Below are positions 9,975 to 17,894 of a DNA stretch of 64,000 bases, piece by piece. The stretch covers positions 744,001-808,000 of the forward strand of contig NZ_BMWC01000001.1 in assembly GCF_014651035.1 (NCBI RefSeq), read 5' to 3'. The position numbers and the translations under genes are program-made. The DNA comes from Streptomyces lomondensis. Its GTDB lineage: Bacteria > Actinomycetota > Actinomycetes > Streptomycetales > Streptomycetaceae. Numbering within the stretch: position 1 is the first letter of the stretch; each line of letters begins with the position of its first letter. Under the pieces are notes generated by a model. It was not told the DNA's origin, did no database searches, and saw only the letters and a list, made by a program, of their open reading frames with translations.

Positions 9975-10047
9975 TCCTCCGTAGCTCAATTGGCAGAGCA
10001 GCCGGCTGTTAACCGGCAGGTTACTGGTTCGAGTCCAGTCGGGGGAG
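9975..10047 (+). tRNA. tRNA-Asn (GTT), copy 2
   Basis: Same D, anticodon and T arms as copy 1. Base pair 6:67 of the acceptor stem is flipped from G-C to C-G by changes on both sides, so pairing is kept. CCA is not encoded. The pair is followed by a terminator and is probably one transcript. Confidence 0.95.
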
Positions 10048-10059
10048 CATGATGAACGA

Positions 10060-10082
10060 GGGCCCCCGCCGGGGTCCTTTTT
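10060..10082 (+). terminator. Intrinsic terminator of the tRNA-Asn pair
   Basis: Stem GGGCCCC / GGGGTCC with a four-base loop (CGCC), followed at once by five T residues, 12 nt after the second tRNA. It is a rare clear T-run terminator in this GC-rich sequence. Confidence 0.8.
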
Positions 10083-10236
10083 CATGTCCGTTCCGATCTT
10101 CCTGGAACCGCGCAGGGCTGGTCGCAGTCCTCATGGTCACGTAGGCCGTGCGAAGCCGACCATCCGAAGCAGGAGATCGTATGAGCGGCTATGCTGCGGC
10201 AGACGGCGCGCACACATGTACGCGACACGCCGCTAT

Positions 10237-10313
10237 GGGGCGGTAGCTCAGCCGGTTAGAGCAGCGGACTCATAATCCGTCGGCCGTGGGTTCGAGTCCC
10301 ACCCGCCCCACCA
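10237..10313 (+). tRNA. tRNA with CAT anticodon, probably tRNA-Ile2 (otherwise Met)
   Basis: Acceptor GGGGCGG pairs with CCGCCCC, anticodon loop CTCATAA, T arm GTGGGTTCGAGTCCCAC, and an encoded CCA at 10311-10313. The CAT anticodon fits elongator Met or the lysidine-modified Ile2 that reads AUA. The variable region (TCGGCC) resembles Ile2 (TTGGTC type) more than elongator Met, so Ile2 is favoured but not proven. The initiator is unlikely, because the acceptor end is fully paired. Confidence 0.85.
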
Positions 10314-10325
10314 GGCGCTACCCGC

Positions 10326-10341
10326 GCAGAACCGTTTCTGC
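10326..10341 (+). terminator. Short hairpin after the CAT tRNA
   Basis: GCAGAA and TTCTGC form a 6-bp stem around a 4-base loop 13 nt after the tRNA CCA. There is no T run, so it may be a processing or weak termination signal. Confidence 0.3.
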
Positions 10342-10406
10342 CCGTGGAGGTTTCCCAGCACGAGGACGGTCCCGTCGAGCGGGCCCGCCCTCGTCGGCCG
10401 TGTCGA

Positions 10407-12170
10407 TCAGGGCGTCGTGTCCATCGCCTCCGGGCTCGACTGACGGTCGCTTCCGGAGGCCGGGGAGTCCGAATCGGTGCCGTAGCCGGTCTCCAGGCGT
10501 TCCTTGCCTTCGCAGTCGACCCTCAGGGTCACGTGGGTGCCGCCGGCCTTCTGGGCCGCCTCGTGGATGCTGGCCGCCAGGGCCGCGGCGCCCGCGACCG
10601 TGTAGTTGTCGATGCCGATGCTGGAGGACCGGCTCGGCCAGAACGGGCCCGGCCGCTTGGTGTCGTCCCCGGCGAAGAGCTCCATGTAGCAGACCATGCA
10701 GGGCCGCTTGACGCCCGCGATCCGGTTGTTGGCGATGCTGCCCTGCGGCGCGCTCTCCATGATCCGGCGCTCGGCGTGCATACCGTCCTCCTTCGGATCC
10801 TCGCGCTTCCCCGGCACCCTGACCGGACCCGCGAGGGCCTGGAGGACCTCCCCGTACCGCTCCATGCCCTCCCGCGACTCGAGGAGCCGCCGGGACACCT
10901 TTTCGGCGTGGCGCTTCTCGCGCGGGGTGCGCGCATCGGCGTTCGCCTTGTTGCTCGTCAGGATCTCGGTGAGGAAAGCCCGGGCGTTGCTCTTGCCCTC
11001 GTACAGGTCGGAGAGGGCCTTGTTGGCGGCGTCCTTGTTCGAGGAGATGTACAGCTCGTACTTCTTCGCCGGCGCGGCGTTCGGCTCCACGGCCTCGTCG
11101 GAGTCCACGGTCGCCACGCCCGTCTGCACCTCCACGGGCTCCTTGCCGTGGTCGTTGAGGTAGTTGAAGACGACGGTGGAGATCCAGCGCAGGGCCTGCT
11201 CGACCCGGTCCGGCTCGAAGGACCGCTCCGGGCGGATGTTGCTGCCGGAACCGTGGTAGGTCTTGCCCAGCTCGGTGGCGAGGAGACCCTCGCTGCTCGC
11301 GTAGGCCGGGGGATTGTCGGACATGAGCGGAAAGTGCAGGGTCCTGTCCTGCTGCCCGCCGCGCACGTCCCAGTCGTACTTCGTCTGCAGCTCCTTCGTG
11401 ACCGCCTCCGCCACGTCCCGGGCGCTTTCTTGCTTTTTCGCCTTCCCGCGCCCCTTCGCCTTGGTCACCCGGCCGTCGGCCACGGGCGCCCGCTGCACGC
11501 TCGCCCGCTGCACCGGAGCGCCGTGGCCCGCCCCGCCGGGCAGCGACAGGTCGGGCGGTGAACCCTGGGCGACCCGGCGGCCGTTGGCGGCCGACTGGCG
11601 CTCGAAGGGGTCGTGCTCGTGGGAGACCTTCACGCCCGAACCGTTGTCCCGGCCGGCCACCTGGCCCTGCGCCTGCTGCCGCACGTGGTCCAGCTCGTGG
11701 AACATCGTCTCGTCGTCCACCCGTGCCGAGCCGAGCACGATGTGGTGCCCGACCGTCAGGGCGCGGGCGTCGAAACCGGCGGCGGCCCGCTGGGCGACCG
11801 CGTCGTTGTGCACCCGCACATGGCCCAGCTCCATCCCGTACGCCTGCTGCGCCTTGGCGAGGATGCGCGGCTCCAGTCCGCTGCCGCCGGAGCCGGTCGC
11901 CGCGGCGAGTGCCTCCGGCCCCGGTACCGCGTCCTGCCCGGCCCCCCGGGGTGCCTCCCGGCGCTGGACCGCCCGGTCCTCGTGGCCGCAGCCCGGGCCG
12001 TGCCGGTGCCGCTGCTCCTCGACCGCCCGGGTCACCGCCGCGTTGCCCGCCGCGCGTTGCAGGGCGAGCAGCCCGGCCGCCGGGCCGGCGGGCGACGACA
12101 CCCGTGCGGCGGCACGCGTGGCGCCGGGGCGGCCGCCGCCGCGCTCGTTCTCCTGGTCCTGTGTGCGCAC
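10407..12170 (-). CDS. DUF4157 (eCIS-core) protein with C-terminal cytidine-deaminase-like domain; candidate toxin
   Basis: A 587-aa protein. The N-terminal half carries a DUF4157/eCIS-core domain (about residues 90-175) with the metallopeptidase-like motif His158-Glu-Leu-Asp-His162 inside FHELDHVRQQ. The C-terminal third has a deaminase zinc signature: His465-Ala-Glu467 and Pro490-Cys491-x2-Cys494. DUF4157 proteins are known cargo candidates of extracellular contractile injection systems, and deaminases are common toxin tips. The middle (about 240-460) is not recognised. The start is GTG at 12170 with GGGAG five bases upstream. It is transcribed alone here. No immunity gene or injection-system gene is adjacent, so the toxin role is inference from domains. 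Confidence 0.85.
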   Translation of the reverse strand: MRTQDQENERGGGRPGATRAAARVSSPAGPAAGLLALQRAAGNAAVTRAVEEQRHRHGPGCGHEDRAVQRREAPRGAGQDAVPGPEALAAATGSGGSGLEPRILAKAQQAYGMELGHVRVHNDAVAQRAAAGFDARALTVGHHIVLGSARVDDETMFHELDHVRQQAQGQVAGRDNGSGVKVSHEHDPFERQSAANGRRVAQGSPPDLSLPGGAGHGAPVQRASVQRAPVADGRVTKAKGRGKAKKQESARDVAEAVTKELQTKYDWDVRGGQQDRTLHFPLMSDNPPAYASSEGLLATELGKTYHGSGSNIRPERSFEPDRVEQALRWISTVVFNYLNDHGKEPVEVQTGVATVDSDEAVEPNAAPAKKYELYISSNKDAANKALSDLYEGKSNARAFLTEILTSNKANADARTPREKRHAEKVSRRLLESREGMERYGEVLQALAGPVRVPGKREDPKEDGMHAERRIMESAPQGSIANNRIAGVKRPCMVCYMELFAGDDTKRPGPFWPSRSSSIGIDNYTVAGAAALAASIHEAAQKAGGTHVTLRVDCEGKERLETGYGTDSDSPASGSDRQSSPEAMDTTP

Positions 12171-12295
12171 GGGCGCTCCCTCCGACAACGGACATACGTC
12201 AGCCGACCACGCTGCCCGTCCGGGGCCGGGCGCCGTAAGGGCCTCGGGGGCAGACCCGGGGGCACGGCACGCGGAGTGCGCGGGCGCGGGGCCGC

Positions 12296-14104
12296 TCAGG
12301 GCGCGGGCGCCGGGCTGGCCGGGGCGGTGCCGTGGCGGCGTTGGCGGTGGGTGTACGCGGTGACGGCCCGCCACAGGTCGCGCCGGTCGGTGTCGGGCCA
12401 GAGGCCGGGGGTGAAGTGCAGCTCGGCGTAGCTCGTGTGCCAGGGCAGGAAGTTGGAGGTGCGCTGCTCGTTGCCGGTGCGCCAGAGCAGGTCCACGTCC
12501 GGCATGTCCGGGTGGGGCAGGTGGCGTGCGAAGTCGTCCTCGGTGATCAGGTCGGGGTCGAGGTGGCCCGTGCGGACCCGGCGCGCGAGGGCGGCGGCGG
12601 TGCGGGTGAGCTCGTCCCGGCCGCCGTAGTCGATGCACATCGTCAGGGTCAGGCCGGTGCGGGTGCGGGTGGTGCGCTCCCGGAGGTGGAGGAGATCGAC
12701 CAGGTCGGGGGGCAGGCGGCCGGTGCGGCCGTGCCAGCGCAGGCGGACGTCGAGAGCGCGGAAGGGGTCCTCGGCCAGTTCGCGGCGCAGGACGTCGAGG
12801 AGCGCGTCGACCTCCTCGGTGTCGCGGCTCCAGTTCTCCGTGGAGAAGGTGTACAGGGTCAGATGCCGCAGACCGAGGTCCAGGGCGCCGTGGACCACGT
12901 CGCGGGCGGCGGTGGCGCCGGCGCGGTGGCCCTCGTGCCGGGGCAGGCCGCGCTGCTGGGCCCAGCGGCCGTTGCCGTCCATGATCACGGCGACGTGGTG
13001 GGGGAGCCGGCCGGGCGGGATCCGCGGGGGGCGCTGGCCGCTGGGGTGGGGCGGCGGAAGGCGGAAGGCCCGGGTGGGCGTCGGCCGGGCGGGCGTGGGG
13101 GGCCGGTGCGGGCCGGGGCGCTGGGGTGGCGGCGCCGTCAGCGGGGTCAGGCTCCACGCCAGCGCGGCGCGGGCCCGGGCCGGGACGAGGACGCGGGCCC
13201 GGGTGAGCGGCGTGGGCCGGGGCCGGGCGCGCAGGACGGCGGGGCCGGCGGAGTCGATGGCGTCGAGCTGGGCGCGCAGCAGGGCGGCCATCGTCTCCAG
13301 GACGGTGGCCGGGCCGGGGTGCATGCCGCGGACCAGGGCGTCCTGGGCGACCCACCGGCGGGCCAGGCCGGTCAGGTCCGCGACCAGGGCGGCCACGGCG
13401 GGGCTCCAGCGGCGGCGGGCCAGGTCGTCCGCCGACCCGGGGTGCCGGTCCAGAGCCTCGTCGGGCAGGAGGAGGTCGCCCTGGGCGAGGTCGGCGGACA
13501 GGTCGGTGAGGATGTCGGTGAGCCGGACGCCGTCGAGGAACTCCTCGTAGCTCTCCCGCGTGTCCAGACGCAGCGCCACCGGTACGCCGGACCGGTCGAA
13601 GACCGCGCGGACCTGGCCGAACCAGGGCAGCAGGTTGTCCCGGCCCCAGGTGCGCCACGCGGCCCAGTCGCCGAAGCGTCTGCCGCGGGTGTCGTCGTGG
13701 ACCTGGGTCATGGCGCCGTGCAGTTCGGACAGGTCCAGGCGCCAGCGGTTGGCGGTGTCCACCAGGGCGCGGCGGATCGGGTCCGGGCTGGTTCCGGTGG
13801 GCAGCTCGCGGTGCAGGGCGGTGATCCAGGCCTCGACCCGGGCGGCCCGTTCGGCGGCGGGCGCGGTGCGGTCGTCGCCCAGGTCGTCGAGGGCGTTGGC
13901 CGCCGCCCACAGGGCGTGCAGCGCCGGGCGCAAGGGGGCCGGCACCAGCTGGATCAGCGCGTACTCCGCCGGGTCCTGGTCCCTGGTCCGGCGCCGGCAC
14001 AGTCGGTAGGCCGCCCGCAGGGCCGGGTCGTCGCCGGTCACCGGCGGCGCGGAGGGCTCTAGTCGGTCCGCCGGTGCTGGGGTCGCGGGAGGCACATCGC
14101 TCAC
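12296..14104 (-). CDS. Fusion of squalene/phytoene synthase-like domain and cis-prenyl (UppS-type) transferase
   Basis: A 602-aa fusion. Residues about 25-310 resemble trans-isoprenyl squalene/phytoene synthases, with aspartate motifs Asp73-x3-Asp77 (LDDLGDD) and Asp197-x3-Asp201 (DILTDLSAD) in place. A proline/arginine-rich linker follows. Residues about 365-600 are a cis-prenyltransferase with the diphosphate-binding VAVIMDGNGRWAQ (Asp376), the FSTENWSR motif and a C-terminal DLLWRTGNEQRTSNF-type segment. It could lengthen a cis-prenyl diphosphate and then condense or rearrange it. The product is unknown. A free UppS is expected elsewhere in the genome. The start is GTG at 14104 with a weak ribosome-binding site, 41 nt after the small peptide gene. 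Confidence 0.85.
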   Translation of the reverse strand: MSDVPPATPAPADRLEPSAPPVTGDDPALRAAYRLCRRRTRDQDPAEYALIQLVPAPLRPALHALWAAANALDDLGDDRTAPAAERAARVEAWITALHRELPTGTSPDPIRRALVDTANRWRLDLSELHGAMTQVHDDTRGRRFGDWAAWRTWGRDNLLPWFGQVRAVFDRSGVPVALRLDTRESYEEFLDGVRLTDILTDLSADLAQGDLLLPDEALDRHPGSADDLARRRWSPAVAALVADLTGLARRWVAQDALVRGMHPGPATVLETMAALLRAQLDAIDSAGPAVLRARPRPTPLTRARVLVPARARAALAWSLTPLTAPPPQRPGPHRPPTPARPTPTRAFRLPPPHPSGQRPPRIPPGRLPHHVAVIMDGNGRWAQQRGLPRHEGHRAGATAARDVVHGALDLGLRHLTLYTFSTENWSRDTEEVDALLDVLRRELAEDPFRALDVRLRWHGRTGRLPPDLVDLLHLRERTTRTRTGLTLTMCIDYGGRDELTRTAAALARRVRTGHLDPDLITEDDFARHLPHPDMPDVDLLWRTGNEQRTSNFLPWHTSYAELHFTPGLWPDTDRRDLWRAVTAYTHRQRRHGTAPASPAPAP

Positions 14105-14145
14105 ACCGAGGACGGTACGTCCTGGGCGTGCGGGCGCGTACCTGT

Positions 14146-14289
14146 CTACGACGCCGTGTCGTCGTCCTCCGTGTCGGTGTCGTCCCGGTCGCCCTCCGCC
14201 TGGGACGGGGTGGGCCGGGCAGTCGTGTCCTGCTCGTCGTCGCGGTCGCCCTCGGCCTGGGACGGGGTGGTCCAGATGTCCTCGCTCAT
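14146..14289 (-). CDS. Small acidic peptide with two TPSQAEGDRDD repeats
   Basis: A 47-aa acidic peptide starting MSEDIW. It contains the 11-residue unit TPSQAEGDRDD twice (about residues 8-18 and 27-37), separated by nine residues, and ends in a run of aspartates and threonines. AGGAGG lies seven bases before the ATG, so translation is well supported. There is no signal peptide or cysteine. It is the first gene of a probable two-gene transcript with the terpene-synthase fusion. The repeated Thr/Ser/Glu/Asp units could be a modified-peptide precursor or a flexible acidic partner. No ATP-grasp or other modifying enzyme is next to it, so function is open. Confidence 0.75.
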   Translation of the reverse strand: MSEDIWTTPSQAEGDRDDEQDTTARPTPSQAEGDRDDTDTEDDDTAS

Positions 14290-14414
14290 GGCCGTGCCTC
14301 CTGGGGTCGCTGTCGTCGCCTGAGTACCCCGATGGGCCGCGCGGCACCACGGCGGGCGAGCACCCGGCCCAGCACGTGGCACCGCTGGGTTTCCTCCGGC
14401 CGCCGCGCCGCCCC

Positions 14415-15110
14415 TCAGACCCCGCGGCGCCGCGCGATCGCCCTCTGGAGAGCCGTGCGGAGCTCGGGCGACGGCGCCGGGCCGTCGGACTCCGCGCTGG
14501 CCGTCACCGCGGCGGCCACCTCCCGCAACTTCGTGTTCGACAGCTGGGACGCCTCGCGCAGGATGTGCCAGGCCTCGTCGGACGTGCAGCCGTGGGTGGC
14601 CATGAGGATGCCCCGGGCCTGGTCGATGACCGGGCGGGAGACGATGGCCTGCCGGAGCTGCTCGACCTCCTCCTGGAGGACGTGCAGGCGCTCCGCGCGT
14701 TCCATGGCGACCACCGAGGAGGCCGGGGCCGGCGGCGGCACGCGGTCTTGGCCGGTGGTGTCCGGTCCGGCCAGCGGGTCGCTGGTGTCCAGGCCCGCCA
14801 GTTCCAGGATCCGGCGCGGCTGGCCGTTCCAGTTCGTGGCCGTGACCGTCAGCGACCGCTGCCGGCCGTAGTCCCCGAGCACGTCCAGGAACTGGAGACC
14901 GGCCGTGTCCATGAAGTGCACGTCCCCCATGTCCAGGTCGACCCGGGTGAGCGTGGACGGCAGGTCGGCCAGGGTTCTGGCCAGGATTTCCGCACAGCCG
15001 TGGACGAGCTCACCACGCGGGGTGAGCTCGGCGCGGTCCGCGTCGACGCGGCCACAGATGACCAGGGTGTTCAGCCCTCCTGTGAGATGTGGTGATGCCG
15101 CTGACGTCAT
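14415..15110 (-). CDS. STAS-ANTAR regulatory protein
   Basis: A 231-aa protein. An N-terminal STAS domain (about 15-110, with VDLDMGDVHFMDTAGLQFL around the site where anti-anti-sigma factors are phosphorylated) is joined to a C-terminal ANTAR RNA-binding domain (about 145-205, RPVIDQARGILMATHGCTSDEAW). ANTAR domains stop terminator hairpins forming in target transcripts; STAS domains bind kinase-type anti-sigma factors. The fusion therefore suggests partner-switching control of antitermination. In the STAS loop the usual Ser is Thr in MDTAGL. ATG at 15110 follows AAGG. The gene is divergent from two other proteins of the same signalling type. Confidence 0.88.
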   Translation of the reverse strand: MTSAASPHLTGGLNTLVICGRVDADRAELTPRGELVHGCAEILARTLADLPSTLTRVDLDMGDVHFMDTAGLQFLDVLGDYGRQRSLTVTATNWNGQPRRILELAGLDTSDPLAGPDTTGQDRVPPPAPASSVVAMERAERLHVLQEEVEQLRQAIVSRPVIDQARGILMATHGCTSDEAWHILREASQLSNTKLREVAAAVTASAESDGPAPSPELRTALQRAIARRRGV

Positions 15111-15296
15111 GTCACCGCCTTGTCGGTCCTCGTCGGTCGTCGTTCGTCTCGCCGGACTGCACGACGTCATTCGCCCCCGTGGACGTCGGTGTGAGGTGCG
15201 CCTGCCCGCCGTACGGCGTACTACACACGGTTCGGGGGAATGAGCTTGTCCCGGGCGGGTACGAGCGCTCTGGTCGAGAAGCGTGGGGAGAGGGGC

Positions 15297-15653
15297 GTGA
15301 ACACTCAATTTCCGGTGCCGGCCACCGGGCCCAGTGGCCCCGTGCCAGGCCTGGCGGTGTACCCGCTGCCCGGGCAGCGGGGCGTCCGGGCAGCCGGTGA
15401 AGTAGGCCTGACGACACGTGCGATCTGGGAAGGCGTGCTGGAGCAGGCGGTTCGCGAGGGTGAGGACGTGTATTACCTGGAGCTGTCCGACGTGACGTTC
15501 GTCGACGTCGCGGGCGCGGGTGCGCTCGCGGCCGCCGCCGGGCAGCTGCGGGACGGGCGGCGGTTCGTGGTGCGGCGTCCGCCGGCCGCTCTGCGGCGGA
15601 CGCTCGACCTGCTGTGGCCCGACCATGCGGGAATCGAGGTGTCGACGTCATGA
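15297..15653 (+). CDS. STAS-domain anti-sigma factor antagonist-like protein
   Basis: A 118-aa single-domain STAS protein. The core LSDVTFVDVAGAGALAAAA aligns with the phosphorylation loop of anti-anti-sigma factors, but the usual Ser/Thr is alanine (VDVAGAG), so it is probably not phosphorylated and may bind constitutively. GTG at 15297 has GGAG six bases before it; an earlier ATG at 15240 has its G-rich run too close. Its stop overlaps the start of the next gene (ATGA), so the two are coupled and are probably partners. Confidence 0.82.
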   Translation: MNTQFPVPATGPSGPVPGLAVYPLPGQRGVRAAGEVGLTTRAIWEGVLEQAVREGEDVYYLELSDVTFVDVAGAGALAAAAGQLRDGRRFVVRRPPAALRRTLDLLWPDHAGIEVSTS

Positions 15654-16603
15654 CCGCTGCCGTGGCGGAGCCCTTCGGTCCCCTGGAGCCGTTCGTCCAT
15701 CCCGCGCTCTTCTACCGGGACGAGCAGGAGTACCTCGACGTCACCGTGCCCTTCGTACGCGACGGCCTGGAGGCCGGCGAGCCGGTCGCGGTCGCCGTGC
15801 CCGGCAAGAACCTCGCGCTCATCCGGGACGCCCTGGGTGACGCCGCCGGGGCGGTGCGGCTCCTCGACATGCGGGAGGCCGGCCGCAACCCCGGGCGGAT
15901 CATCCCCGGCGTGCTGCGCGCGTTCGCCGACACCCAGCCGGCCGGCCGCCGGGTGCGGATCATCGGCGAGCCCATCTGGGCGGGGCGCTCGGACACCGAG
16001 TACCCGGCCTGCGTCCAGCACGAGGCGCTGATCAACGCGGCCTTCCGGGGCCGTACGGCGACCATCCTGTGCCCGTACGACGTCCAGGGGCTCCCCGACC
16101 ACGTCCTCGCCGACGCCTACGCCACCCACCCCACCGTCATCCCCTCCGGCTCCCGGGCGGAGCAGGCCAGCGACGCGTACGCCCCCGGGGCCGTCGTCGA
16201 CCGCTACAACGAGCCGCTGGCGCCCGTGCCGGACGCGCTGACGTTCGCCTTCGACTCCGACTCGCTCTCCCAGGCCCGGCACGTGGCCGTCGGGGAGGCC
16301 GCGCGGCTCGGCCTGGCCGGCGTCAAGCTGGACGACCTGGCCCTCGCCACGGCCGAGCTCACCACGAACAGCGTGGTACACGGCGGCGGTTCGGGCGTGC
16401 TGCGGGTGTGGACCGAGGACGGGTACGTGGTGTGCGAGGTGCGCGACAGGGGGCGGCTCGCGGACGTCCTGGCCGGGCGCAAGCCGGTACCCCGCGACCA
16501 GCGCGGCGGGCGCGGGCTGCTGCTGGTCAACCTGATCGCCGACCTGGTGCGGGTGCACCGGGGCGACGACGGGACGACCGTGCGCTGCTGGTTCGCCACC
16601 TGA
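15650..16603 (+). CDS. MEDS sensor / HATPase anti-sigma-type kinase
   Basis: A 317-aa cytoplasmic protein. Residues about 15-165 form a MEDS domain (methanogen/methylotroph DcmR sensory domain), and about 205-315 a GHKL ATPase of the RsbW/SpoIIAB type. The N-box is ALATAELTTNSVVHG and the G-boxes are CEVRDRGR and RGGRGLLLVNLIADLV. Such proteins bind or phosphorylate STAS proteins to gate a sigma factor or another target. ATG at 15650 overlaps the preceding STAS gene by 4 nt. No sigma factor is adjacent, so the output of this switch is not visible. Confidence 0.87.
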   Translation: MTAAVAEPFGPLEPFVHPALFYRDEQEYLDVTVPFVRDGLEAGEPVAVAVPGKNLALIRDALGDAAGAVRLLDMREAGRNPGRIIPGVLRAFADTQPAGRRVRIIGEPIWAGRSDTEYPACVQHEALINAAFRGRTATILCPYDVQGLPDHVLADAYATHPTVIPSGSRAEQASDAYAPGAVVDRYNEPLAPVPDALTFAFDSDSLSQARHVAVGEAARLGLAGVKLDDLALATAELTTNSVVHGGGSGVLRVWTEDGYVVCEVRDRGRLADVLAGRKPVPRDQRGGRGLLLVNLIADLVRVHRGDDGTTVRCWFAT

Positions 16604-16608
16604 GAGCC

Positions 16609-16671
16609 GCTGAGTCCGCTGAGTCCCTGACCGCTGAGACTGGTGAGTCCGCTGAGACTGCTGAGTCCGCG
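16609..16671. repeat. Short tandem repeat, CTGAGTCCG-type units
   Basis: About seven imperfect 8-10 bp units (CTGAGTCCG / CTGAGACTG variants) fill the gap between two convergent genes, starting just after the upstream TGA. It has no gene and may act as a transcript spacer. Confidence 0.6.
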
Positions 16672-16687
16672 GAGGTCCCGGCTCCGG

Positions 16688-17725
16688 TCAGCTCCCCAGC
16701 GGATCCAGCGCCAGCGGTTCGATCCTGCCCTCCAGCATGGCGCCGAGACCCTGCACGGCGCACACGTCCGGGCGCTCCGCGATGTGCACGGGCATACCGG
16801 TCGCCTGGCGCAGCATCTGGTCCAGGCCCGGCAGCAGGGCACTGCCGCCGACCATCATGATCCCCCGGTCGGCCAGGTCGGCGACCAGGTCGGGCGGGCA
16901 GGACCGCAGCACCTTGCCGATGCCGTCCAGGATGGCGGTGAGCGGTGTCTGGATGGCGTCCCGTACGGCCGCGGTGTCGACCTGGACGGAGCGGGCGAGG
17001 CCCGTGGCGACGTCCCGCCCGTGGATCTCCGTCGAGGCCGGGCCCTGCGGGGTGAGGCCGTTGCCGGACAGGGCGAGCTGGAGCGGCCGTACCGACTGGC
17101 TGGGCAGCATCAGCTCGTGCTCGTGGCGCAGGTGCTGCACGATCGCGTTGTCGACGGCCTCGCCGCCCACCGGAATGCGCTCGGCGGTGACGATCGCGCC
17201 GAGGGACAGCACGGCCACCTGCGTGGCCGCCGCCCCGCACACCATGATCATCGTGGCCTCGGGCTGCTCCACGGGCAGCTCGCAGCCGACGGCGGCGGCG
17301 ATCAGCGTGTCGACCAGTTCCACGCGGCGGGCCCCGAGGCCGACCAGCGTCTCGATCGCGGCGCGCTGGGCGAGCGGGTCGGCGTCGTGCGGGGTGCAGG
17401 CCGCGGCGCGCAGGATCGGCTTGCGGCGCAGGCTGCGGCGCATCTTGTCGCCGAGCAGGTGGCGCAGCATGCGCTGGGCCATCTCGATGTCCACGACGGT
17501 GCCGCCGGAGACCGGCCGCACCACCCGGATGTAGTCCGGTGTGCGGCCCGTCATCTTCTCCGCGAGCTCGCCGACCGCGATCAGCGCGCCCGTGCGGGTG
17601 TTCACGGCGGCGGCGGACGGCTGGTCGACGACGAGCCCCGCGCCCTTGACATAGACGCGCGTGCGGGCCGCCCCGAGGTCGACGGCGAAGTGGCAGCGGC
17701 GCAGCTGCTCCAGACTGGCGGTCAT
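16688..17725 (-). CDS. mbl: MreB/Mbl-like actin-fold protein
   Basis: A 345-aa actin-superfamily ATPase. Phosphate-1 motif (HFAVDLGAARTRVYV), connect-1 region, phosphate-2 region (IMVCGAAATQVAVL) and adenosine motif (MMVGGSALLPGL) are in the usual order. MreB proteins form membrane filaments that steer wall synthesis; in Streptomyces they act mainly in aerial hyphae and spores. The sequence is shorter and more divergent than MreB itself (for example GAART in place of GTANT), and position matches the S. coelicolor mbl gene near SCO2451. ATG at 17725 has GGGAGGA eight bases upstream; the open frame extends further upstream but without a good start. Confidence 0.85.
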   Translation of the reverse strand: MTASLEQLRRCHFAVDLGAARTRVYVKGAGLVVDQPSAAAVNTRTGALIAVGELAEKMTGRTPDYIRVVRPVSGGTVVDIEMAQRMLRHLLGDKMRRSLRRKPILRAAACTPHDADPLAQRAAIETLVGLGARRVELVDTLIAAAVGCELPVEQPEATMIMVCGAAATQVAVLSLGAIVTAERIPVGGEAVDNAIVQHLRHEHELMLPSQSVRPLQLALSGNGLTPQGPASTEIHGRDVATGLARSVQVDTAAVRDAIQTPLTAILDGIGKVLRSCPPDLVADLADRGIMMVGGSALLPGLDQMLRQATGMPVHIAERPDVCAVQGLGAMLEGRIEPLALDPLGS

Positions 17726-17757
17726 GGCAGGTCCTCCCGAGAGCACAGACCGTGGGA

Positions 17758-17811
17758 GGCCGCCAGGTGGCGGGCCTCGCAGACGTGGGGCCGCCGGGTG
17801 GCGGGCCTCCC
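17758..17811. repeat. Two direct copies of a 23-bp GC-rich unit
   Basis: GGCCGCCAGGTGGCGGGCCT at 17758 and GGCCGCCGGGTGGCGGGCCT at 17789 recur 31 bp apart, in the gap between the mbl start and the stop of the large upstream gene. They could form hairpins with each other's complements. Confidence 0.6.
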
Positions 17812-17894
17812 TCGCATCGTGCGCGGGAGGGGACCGGGCCGCCTTCCGGAGGGGGCCGGGCGGGGCGCCGCCGAACGGGGGGTTCGACGGCCGG

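Noticed and set aside
9897..10047. CRISPR-like or satellite repeat array
   Set aside because: The two repeats are complete tRNA-Asn genes with paired stems and a terminator, not short spaced units.
10237..10313. Initiator tRNA-Met
   Set aside because: The first acceptor pair is G-C, whereas initiators have a mismatched first pair. The choice stays between Ile2 and elongator Met.
10407..14000. One very long frame joining the deaminase and terpene-fusion regions
   Set aside because: The part upstream of 12170 is a shadow of the fusion gene in another frame. A GTG with a good GGGAG at 12170 starts the DUF4157 protein.
16609..16671. Small peptide encoded by the CTGAGTCCG tract
   Set aside because: No start with a ribosome-binding site exists, and unit lengths of 8-10 bp do not hold a reading frame.
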